64,000 nt of DNA from Bifidobacterium choerinum (GTDB lineage: Bacteria; Actinomycetota; Actinomycetes; Actinomycetales; Bifidobacteriaceae): assembly GCF_000741135.1 (NCBI RefSeq), contig NZ_JGYU01000008.1, positions 26,041 to 90,040 on the forward strand, read 5' to 3'. The first letter of the stretch is position 1; each line of letters opens with the position of its first letter. The position numbers and the translations under genes are program-made. Below, piece after piece: positions 58,464-64,000 of the stretch. The notes beneath the pieces are model-generated. The model did no database searches. It saw only the letters and a program-made list of their open reading frames with translations, and had not been told where the DNA came from.

Positions 58464-59297
58464 TCAGTCCCTGCTCAGCCCCAGCAGCTGCAGCACGTAA
58501 AGGAACATGTTGACGAAGTCGAGGTAGAGGTTGAGCGCGCACAGGATCGAGACTCGCTTGATCATCTCCGGGCCCTGCGACGCGTACTGCGCGAAGACGC
58601 GCTTCGTGAACTGCGCGTCGTAGATCGTCATCGCGGCGAACAGCACGATGCCGATCGCGGCGACGACCTTGAGCGTCGTGTTCGTCGGCGCGACGAACAT
58701 CAGCACGACCTGCGTGACGATGAGCACGATGAGGCCGATGACGAGCACCGGCCCCGCCTTGAGCATGTTCGCCTTCGTCGTCAGGCCGAACATCGTCAGC
58801 GCGAAGTAGAAGACGGCGCTGATCAGAAACGCGTAGCCGATCGTCGCGATGCTGTAGGCGCTGAAGATGACGCTCAGCGAGAAGCCCATCAACGCCGCGT
58901 AGACGTAGAACCACACGCGTGCCGTCGATGCCTTCATGTTCATGACGCGCATGCCCAGGTAGATGGCGATGCCGACCTCGACGATCATCGGCAGCCACAC
59001 GCCGATGACCCCAGCCGCTTTGAAGAAGCTCTCATACAGGCCCGTCATGTTCGTGACGATCGCGACGAGGCCCGTGAGCACGAGCGCGATCGTCATCTCG
59101 CCGTAGGCGCGCGTCATCGAGACATGTTCGGCGCGTTCGGTGACGGCCGTGGGCTGGATCGTGTAGATGCCGTCGACGCCCTGGCGCATCGTTCCGGCGC
59201 CCTGGTTCGGATTGCCATATATGCCGTACTGCGGCGCCGCGCCGTACGGCTGGCGGTCGTCGGGGCGCCGCGCGCCCGGCTGCTGACCGTAAGTCAT
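58464..59297 (-). CDS. Bax inhibitor-1/YccA family membrane protein
   Basis: This 277-residue protein has seven hydrophobic spans after a ~60-residue Gln/Gly/Tyr-rich cytoplasmic N-terminus (MTYGQQPGARRPDDRQPYGA). The BI-1/YccA family features are TRAYGEMTIALVLTGLVA and YDAQFTKRVFAQ with the conserved Asp near the last helices, plus NLYLDFVNMFLYVLQLLG at the C-terminus. Members modulate membrane proteases or conduct calcium; the exact role is unknown. AAGGAG precedes the ATG; TAGAAT (59328-59333) is the likely -10. Confidence 0.92.
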   Translation of the reverse strand: MTYGQQPGARRPDDRQPYGAAPQYGIYGNPNQGAGTMRQGVDGIYTIQPTAVTERAEHVSMTRAYGEMTIALVLTGLVAIVTNMTGLYESFFKAAGVIGVWLPMIVEVGIAIYLGMRVMNMKASTARVWFYVYAALMGFSLSVIFSAYSIATIGYAFLISAVFYFALTMFGLTTKANMLKAGPVLVIGLIVLIVTQVVLMFVAPTNTTLKVVAAIGIVLFAAMTIYDAQFTKRVFAQYASQGPEMIKRVSILCALNLYLDFVNMFLYVLQLLGLSRD

Positions 59298-59327
59298 TGT
59301 TGCTCCTTGGTTTGCTTGTTCGGCCCC

Positions 59328-59333
59328 ATTCTA
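59328..59333 (-). promoter_or_regulatory. -10 box of the Bax-inhibitor-like gene
   Basis: TAGAAT on the minus strand about 30 bases before the start codon. Confidence 0.45.
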
Positions 59334-59574
59334 CCGGCCGTCCGTGGCCGCCGGCTGAAAGGCGGCTGGGAAAACCATGCGAGCCCGCAAAAGTTCGCAG
59401 TATCTTCACAACAGCCGCCCAAGCGGCGGTATTCCCGGCTTCGACGGCCTTCGGACGGCGATTGCGGGTGCGTCGCAGCTTGCATGGCGGTCTATAGTGG
59501 AGGGCACGGCCCGGGACGCCGACGACGACGGCCCGGATCGACCGGCACCCATCCATTTGACCAAAGGAGCGACG

Positions 59575-60600
59575 ATGGAACCAATACGAGCGATTCAGTA
59601 CGGCTGCGGCAAGATGGCGAAGTATACGGTGCGCTACATGCACGAGAAGGGCATCCAGATCGTCGGCGCGATCGACGTCAACCCGGACGTCGTCGGCATG
59701 GACATCGGCGAGTTCGCCGGCATCGGCCCGCTCAACGTCAAGGTGAGCGACGACGCTGAGGCCGTGCTCGACTCGTGCGACGCCGACATCGCCGTCGTCA
59801 CGCTGTTCAGCTTCATGGACGACATCGCGCCGATGTGCGAGCTGTGCCTCGAGCACGGCGTCAGCGTCGTCACGACCTGCGAGGAGGCGATCTACCCGTG
59901 GACGACGGACCCGGCCGTCACGAACCGCCTCGACCGCATCGCCAAGGAGCACGGCGCGACGATCGTCGGCACCGGCATGCAGGACATCTTCTGGATCAAC
60001 ATGGTCGCGCAGGTCGCAGGCGGATGCGACCGCGTCGACAAGATCACCGGCGCCGTCAGCTACAACGTCGAGGACTACGGCCTGGCGCTCGCGAAAGCGC
60101 ACGGCGTGGGCCTGACAGCCGACGAGTTCAAGGCGCAGCTCGCGCACCCGCAGGAGATCGTGCCGTCGTACGTGTGGAACTCGAACGAGGCGCTCGCGCA
60201 GAAACTCGGCCTGACGATCAGGTCGCAGACGCAGAAGTCGGTGCCGTACTTCAACGACGTCGACGTGTACTCGCAGACGATGGGCGAGACGATCCCGGCC
60301 GGCAAGTGCGTCGGCATGTCGGCGGTCGTCACGACGGAGACGATGCAGGGACCGGTGCTCGAGACCGCCTGCATCGGCAAGGTCTACGGACCGGACGACG
60401 GCGACATGTGCGACTGGAGGATCGAGGGCGAGCCCGACACCGAGTTCCACGTCGTCAAGCCGGCCACCGTCGCGCACACCTGCGCGACGGTCGTCAACCG
60501 CATCCCCGACGTGCTCAACGCGCCGGCAGGCTACGTCACCGTCGACCAGCTCGACGAGATTCGCTACCTCGCCTACCCGGCCGCGCTGTACGTCGCGTGA
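59575..60600 (+). CDS. DapB-like NAD(P)-dependent dehydrogenase
   Basis: This 341-residue protein has an N-terminal Rossmann fold ([20 protein letters not shown]) of the dihydrodipicolinate reductase type and conserved [12 protein letters not shown] and [13 protein letters not shown]. The length and motifs fit 2,4-diaminopentanoate dehydrogenase (Ord)-like enzymes better than true DapB (~245-270 residues). The substrate may be an amino acid or imine; it is not determined. AAAGGAG lies upstream of the ATG, and TATAGT (59493-59498) may be the -10. A two-hairpin terminator follows. Confidence 0.82.
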   Translation: MEPIRAIQYGCGKMAKYTVRYMHEKGIQIVGAIDVNPDVVGMDIGEFAGIGPLNVKVSDDAEAVLDSCDADIAVVTLFSFMDDIAPMCELCLEHGVSVVTTCEEAIYPWTTDPAVTNRLDRIAKEHGATIVGTGMQDIFWINMVAQVAGGCDRVDKITGAVSYNVEDYGLALAKAHGVGLTADEFKAQLAHPQEIVPSYVWNSNEALAQKLGLTIRSQTQKSVPYFNDVDVYSQTMGETIPAGKCVGMSAVVTTETMQGPVLETACIGKVYGPDDGDMCDWRIEGEPDTEFHVVKPATVAHTCATVVNRIPDVLNAPAGYVTVDQLDEIRYLAYPAALYVA

Positions 60601-60653
60601 GCCGCATGCCGCGGTGGGCGGCCGCCGCGGACCGATGAGGACGGAGGAATGAC

Positions 60654-60699
60654 GGAGGGGCGCAGTTCGGTGCACATTGGACCCGGACTGCGCCCCTCC
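60654..60699 (+). terminator. Hairpin after the DapB-like gene
   Basis: 13-base perfect arms (60654-60666, 60687-60699) with a 20-base partly paired loop. It is followed by the larger hairpin at 60733. Confidence 0.65.
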
Positions 60700-60732
60700 T
60701 TCGTAGTGCGCGTCGCATGACCGCGGAATCCG

Positions 60733-60790
60733 AATGGACGCGAGGGGCGTGCGGTCCCATCGTTGGGACCGCACGCCCCTCGCGTCCATT
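60733..60790. terminator. 27-bp perfect hairpin between convergent genes
   Basis: Arms 60733-60759 and 60764-60790 pair without mismatch around TCGT. It is the longest perfect stem in the window. Confidence 0.8.
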
Positions 60791-60811
60791 GCGTCTGTCG
60801 TCCGTCGCCGC

Positions 60812-61612
60812 TCATTCGGCGCGGGCGTCCGCGCCGACGAGGTCGCCCAGCTCGCCGGTCATCCGCGCGAGCGTGCGCGACGTCGCGGCGGCGTCGGTGA
60901 ACATCGACGAGAACAGCGTATCGAGGTCCTCGTCGAAATGCGCGGGCAGCAGCCCCGCATGCTCGCGCGCGTAGCTCGCCATGCGCTTCTCGCCCGGATG
61001 CGTGAGCCGGTTGAGCGCGAACAGCACGTCGAAATACGATTCCAGATACGCGGCCGTGCGGTGGTTGACGCTGACGAGGTCGCCGCGCGCCTCGGCCTTC
61101 GCGATCTGATGGTCGTAGGACGGCAGGTTCGCGGCGAGCAGACGCATGTTCTTGCCGATGATGTTCGCGCGCAGCTCGTCCGGATAGTCGACCGTATAGT
61201 GCCGGCGCAGCGCCTCGAGGCGTCCGTCGCGGTCGAACAGGATGCGGCTGCGCAACAGGTTGTGCCACATGCACGTCGTGTATCCGGTGGAGGCCCGACC
61301 CTCGTCGACGACCGCCGAGATCGAGCGCGCGAAGTCGTTGAGGCTGCGGTAGAGGATGTCGATGTCGACGCCGTCGTTGAGCGTGCAGTCGTCCTCGAGC
61401 TCCCAGAACGTGTTGCCGATCTCGGCGTAGCCGCAATGTTCGGCGATGATCGCGCGGCGCTCGTCCTCGCCGGGCAGCGCGTCGCAGTAGATGTACAGGT
61501 CGTAGTCGCTCGTCGCGTCGGCCGCGCCGCCGGCTCGCGATCCGCCCAATGCGATCGCCGTCACCTCGGGCAGCTGCGCGAAGGCGCGCCACAGTGATTC
61601 GAACGGTGTCAT
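60812..61612 (-). CDS. Nucleotidyltransferase-domain protein
   Basis: This ~266-residue protein has the Pol-beta-like nucleotidyltransferase motif GGSRAGGAADATSDYDLYIY (G-S-x-G...D-x-D), a third acidic site in GVDIDILYRS, and a helical C-terminal domain (YLESYFDVLFALNRLTHPGE) of the DUF4037-like type. It could transfer a nucleotide to a protein or small molecule. The start overlaps the stop of the kinase-like gene upstream (ATG 61615 or 61612, TGA 61612-61614), with AAGGAGG inside the end of that gene, so both are co-translated. Function unknown. Confidence 0.82.
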   Translation of the reverse strand: MTPFESLWRAFAQLPEVTAIALGGSRAGGAADATSDYDLYIYCDALPGEDERRAIIAEHCGYAEIGNTFWELEDDCTLNDGVDIDILYRSLNDFARSISAVVDEGRASTGYTTCMWHNLLRSRILFDRDGRLEALRRHYTVDYPDELRANIIGKNMRLLAANLPSYDHQIAKAEARGDLVSVNHRTAAYLESYFDVLFALNRLTHPGEKRMASYAREHAGLLPAHFDEDLDTLFSSMFTDAAATSRTLARMTGELGDLVGADARAE

Positions 61613-62247
61613 CATTCCTCCTTGTCCGCGGCCGGCCCGTCGCCGTCGCTCCCGGTGTCCTCCCCATGCACCTCGTCGCCGTGCTCGGCGGCGTAGGCGA
61701 GCAGCTCCGGCGTGCGGCTCCAGTAGCGGATCCCCCAGTGCTCGAAGTCCCACTCCTCCATGTAGGCGTTGCATTCGTAGTCGACGTAGACCAGCCCGTC
61801 GCCCTGCACGACGAAGTTCGTCGGGAAGTAGTCGATGTTCGTGTTCGCCGCGTACAGCCTGCGGCATATCGCGCGCATCCGCTCGATGTGGGCGGGACGC
61901 ACGTCGCCCGCGAGGACGAGCTCATAGACGGTGGGTCCGTCGACGTATTCCTTGAGGATGCGTTCGGCGGCCTCGTCCACGTCGATCATCCTCGGCATGG
62001 CGACGCTGATCGACGTGAGCGTGCGGTAGTCGCTGAGCTCCGAGGCGAGCTTGTCCCCGAACTGGTAGTAGGCGCAGGGTTCGTGGTGGATCTGCTTGAG
62101 CACGCGCAGCACGCCGTCCACGTCCCGCACGAGATACGAGTAGCCGCCCTTGCCCTTGCCGAGCAGCCGCACGACCTCATAGGGCCTGCCGTTGACGTCC
62201 ATCGTCGTTCCGGCGTCCGCCGCCGTCTTCATCTCCGTCGTCTCCAT
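61612..62247 (-). CDS. Kinase-like protein (RIO/APH-type fold)
   Basis: This ~211-residue protein has a compact kinase fold: a glycine loop (RLLGKGKGGYSYLV), a Lys (VLKQI), a catalytic loop with Asp and Asn (NIDYFPTNFV, the D-x4-N spacing of HRDLKPEN) and a metal-binding Asp in VDYECN where DFG is usual. All residues needed for phosphotransfer are present though the loops are shortened. The C-terminus is acidic. Similar proteins, as I recall, occur in gut Firmicutes next to the same nucleotidyltransferase. TATCAT ends six bases before the ATG at 62247; ATGs at 62232 and 62202 are also possible. Confidence 0.8.
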   Translation of the reverse strand: METTEMKTAADAGTTMDVNGRPYEVVRLLGKGKGGYSYLVRDVDGVLRVLKQIHHEPCAYYQFGDKLASELSDYRTLTSISVAMPRMIDVDEAAERILKEYVDGPTVYELVLAGDVRPAHIERMRAICRRLYAANTNIDYFPTNFVVQGDGLVYVDYECNAYMEEWDFEHWGIRYWSRTPELLAYAAEHGDEVHGEDTGSDGDGPAADKEE

Positions 62248-62253
62248 AGCACG

Positions 62254-62259
62254 ATGATA
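62254..62259 (-). promoter_or_regulatory. -10 box of the kinase-like/nucleotidyltransferase operon
   Basis: TATCAT on the minus strand, 6 bases before the ATG at 62247. The region just upstream is AT-rich. Confidence 0.4.
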
Positions 62260-62370
62260 ACCTATGCAGATTTGAAAACAAAATCCGTCTACTCATATTG
62301 CGTAGCAGCATGACAACATTTGCAACAACGACGGCGGACAACGATGACGGACGACGGCGGACGCCGCCGC

Positions 62371-63018
62371 TCAGTGGCAGCTGAGCCATTCGACGGCGAG
62401 CTTCGTGCGGTTCGCGATGTTCGTCTTCGCGAGGATGTCGCTGATGCGGTTGCGCACCGTGCCCTCGCTCAGATGGAGCTCGGCGGCGATCTGACGGTTG
62501 TCGCAGCCTTCGGCGACGAGCGCGACGACGTCGCGCTCGCGCTCGGTCAGCCGCGAGAAGCGTTCGTCCTCGACGACCTGCATGTCCCGCCCCCCGTCGT
62601 GTCCGCCGTCGGCCGCGATCTGCCCGAGCACCTCGGCGCCGAGCACGACCTGCCCGGCCATGACGGCCTGCACGGCCGGGATGACCGACGCGACGTCCTG
62701 CTTGATCAGATAGCCCTTCGTGTGCAGCTGCACGGCGCGTCGGATGTAGTCGGGGTCGGCGAAGGTCGTCAGTATCAGGATCCGCGCGTCCGGATGCCCG
62801 TCCAGGATCCGTTCGGCTGCGTCGAGGCCGTCCATGCCCGGCATCTGCACGTCGATGAGCAGCACGTCCGGCGTATGCGCCGCGTATTCGCGCACCGCAG
62901 CGGCGCCGTCGTGCGCCGTCCACAGCACCGTCGTGGTGCCGGTCGCCGTCAGAATCGTGCCGATCGACGAGCATACGATCGGGTCGTCGTCCACAATGGC
63001 CACCGAGATCGTCGTCAT
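62371..63018 (-). CDS. NarL/LuxR-family response regulator
   Basis: This 215-residue regulator has a receiver domain (IVDDDPIVCSSIG, phospho-acceptor in LLIDVQMPGMDG, Lys in GYLIKQD) and a LuxR helix-turn-helix (LTERERDVVALVAEGCDNRQ, SEGTVRNRISDILAKTNIAN). Its ATG overlaps the stop of the histidine kinase gene by four bases (ATGA), so the pair forms one two-component system. The target genes are not evident; the gap downstream (62248-62370) contains no other gene. Confidence 0.94.
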   Translation of the reverse strand: MTTISVAIVDDDPIVCSSIGTILTATGTTTVLWTAHDGAAAVREYAAHTPDVLLIDVQMPGMDGLDAAERILDGHPDARILILTTFADPDYIRRAVQLHTKGYLIKQDVASVIPAVQAVMAGQVVLGAEVLGQIAADGGHDGGRDMQVVEDERFSRLTERERDVVALVAEGCDNRQIAAELHLSEGTVRNRISDILAKTNIANRTKLAVEWLSCH

Positions 63019-64000
63019 TCCTCCGTCCTTTCCGTCGCGTACGCCGGCGCGGACGCCGCCGTCTCCCGCGCGTCGCCGGCCGTCGTCTTCGGCACCGAGA
63101 CGAAGACGCGCCAGCCCTGCGCGTACGGCCCGCATGTGGCGGTGCCGCCGAGCGCGCGTGCACGCTCCTCGATGTCGGCGAGCCCGATGCCGCCCCGCGG
63201 CGCCGTGCGCTCCGGCTTGCCGCCGTCGTCCTGCACGACGAGCTGCCACAGTCCCGGCAGGTCGATGAGCCGCACCGTCGCCTCGAGCGCCGTGCCGTGG
63301 CGCACCGTGTTCGTCAGCGCCTCGCGGATGACGGCGGCGAAGCAGTGAGCGAGCGCCGACGGCGCCTGCCGGATGCCGTCGTCGAGCCGCACCTGCAGCG
63401 CCGCGCCTTCGGGCACGGCGGCCGCGTCCTCCATCATCCCCTGGAAGTCGGTGCCTTCGTCCTTGAGGTCGTGCACCGAACGGCGGATCATCGTCATCGC
63501 CTCGTCGAGCGTCGCGCCGATCTGCGCGAACTGCGCGGCGTGCATGTCGTCGCCGAGCGTCGTCGCGACGACCTGGTCGGCCTGCGTCATCATGATCGCG
63601 CGCGTGAGCGTATGGCCGACGTTGTCGTGGATCTCGCGCGCGATCCTTATGCGTTCGCTGAGCCGTGCGCGGCGCAGGTCGGAGGCGCGCGACGCCTCGA
63701 CGTCGTTGATGCGCGCGTGCGTCAGCCGCAGCCGTTCACGCCTGAGATCGGCGAGCGCGCGGTAGCGCCGCTGCGCGTCGCGTCCTGCGGCGCGCATCCA
63801 TCCGGCGATGCTCGTCGCCGCCGTCAATGGCACGAGCAGCAGCGCGACGAGCGTCGCCGTCGTCGGCGGCCATACGGCCGTGGCGTGCGCGAGCGCGGAC
63901 ATGGCGGCCACGGCCGACGCGGCGCACGGCACGGCCGCGAGCGCGATGCGCGCGCGGCGCGTGCGCGGCCATCGTCCCTGCACGATCCGTTGGGCGACGT
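63015..64000 (-). CDS. Sensor histidine kinase (HisKA_3 type), 5' end cut
   Basis: The frame stays open to the window edge, so the start is probably outside. Two or three hydrophobic spans at the N-terminus lead to a coiled coil (RRERLRLTHARINDVEASRA). The phosphorylation site is the His of REIHDNVGHTL, and the ATP domain has EALTNTVRHG and GGIGLADIEERARALGG. This is the NarX/DesK-like class that pairs with LuxR-type regulators such as the next gene. Stimulus unknown. Confidence 0.93.
   Translation of the reverse strand, partial: VAQRIVQGRWPRTRRARIALAAVPCAASAVAAMSALAHATAVWPPTTATLVALLLVPLTAATSIAGWMRAAGRDAQRRYRALADLRRERLRLTHARINDVEASRASDLRRARLSERIRIAREIHDNVGHTLTRAIMMTQADQVVATTLGDDMHAAQFAQIGATLDEAMTMIRRSVHDLKDEGTDFQGMMEDAAAVPEGAALQVRLDDGIRQAPSALAHCFAAVIREALTNTVRHGTALEATVRLIDLPGLWQLVVQDDGGKPERTAPRGGIGLADIEERARALGGTATCGPYAQGWRVFVSVPKTTAGDARETAASAPAYATERTEE

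Noticed and set aside
59340..59574. Short open frames in the gap before the DapB-like gene
   Set aside because: They lack ribosome sites and coding composition; the gap looks regulatory.

Overview
The window is about 64 kb of chromosomal DNA from a high-GC actinobacterium. Gene content and order point to the Bifidobacteriaceae, most likely Bifidobacterium. The supporting signs are the miaB-miaA-ftsK-pgsA-cinA-clgR-DUF3046-recA-recX block, an orphan trpD, ParC/ParE-type topoisomerase genes in addition to what would be gyrase, SepH (DUF3071), DUF4193, ClgR, and a methionine ABC operon followed by an M20 amidohydrolase. Species is not determined. Third codon positions are almost all G or C, which makes real frames easy to separate from their shadows. 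No tRNA, CRISPR array, insertion sequence or prophage gene is visible.

Layout. 0-6.5 kb (minus): a SPOR-like small protein, glutamine-dependent NAD synthetase, then an M20 amidohydrolase behind metI, metN and metQ. 6.7-8.2 kb (plus): a HAD phosphatase and a cyclophilin. 8.3-11.5 kb (minus): the bifunctional (p)ppGpp enzyme Rel, dUTPase and DUF4193. 11.6-14 kb: SepH and a phosphodiesterase-like protein. 14-18.6 kb: an orphan LytTR regulator with an apparent C-terminal frameshift, a 63-residue unknown peptide, and an ABC exporter whose ATPase carries two FHA domains. 18.7-21.4 kb: parC. 21.4-22.6 kb: a sharply AT-rich patch with one lipoprotein gene and a transporter remnant, the clearest foreign DNA here. 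22.8-33.6 kb: a GlcU-type transporter, the Lhr helicase, an MFS transporter, a GT4 glycosyltransferase and parE. 33.7-40.7 kb: the principal sigma factor, a DUF4192 protein, a polyprenyl synthase, a PASTA kinase and a PlsC acyltransferase. 40.7-46.4 kb: a small membrane protein, trpD, secA and hpf. 46.6-47 kb: RNase P RNA. 47-57.4 kb (minus): the recombination, division and tRNA-modification cluster. 57.6-60.6 kb: a single-domain alarmone synthetase, a Bax-inhibitor-like protein and a DapB-like dehydrogenase. 60.8-64 kb (minus): an overlapping nucleotidyltransferase/kinase-like pair and a NarL-type two-component system cut by the window edge.

How the genes work together. Several stress and growth-control systems lie close together: two (p)ppGpp enzymes, the hibernation factor Hpf, the Clp regulator ClgR, an SOS-controlled recA, a PASTA kinase and the FHA-ABC exporter that could read its phosphorylation. 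Many genes have no Shine-Dalgarno but a TANNNT box 6-8 bases before the start codon, so leaderless transcription looks common. Most operon ends carry long near-perfect hairpins, usually without a U tract.

The least explained items are the kinase-like/nucleotidyltransferase pair at 60.8-62.2 kb, the LytTR/peptide region at 14-15.5 kb, the AT-rich patch, and a ~40-bp repeat found upstream of both recA and the DUF4192 gene.
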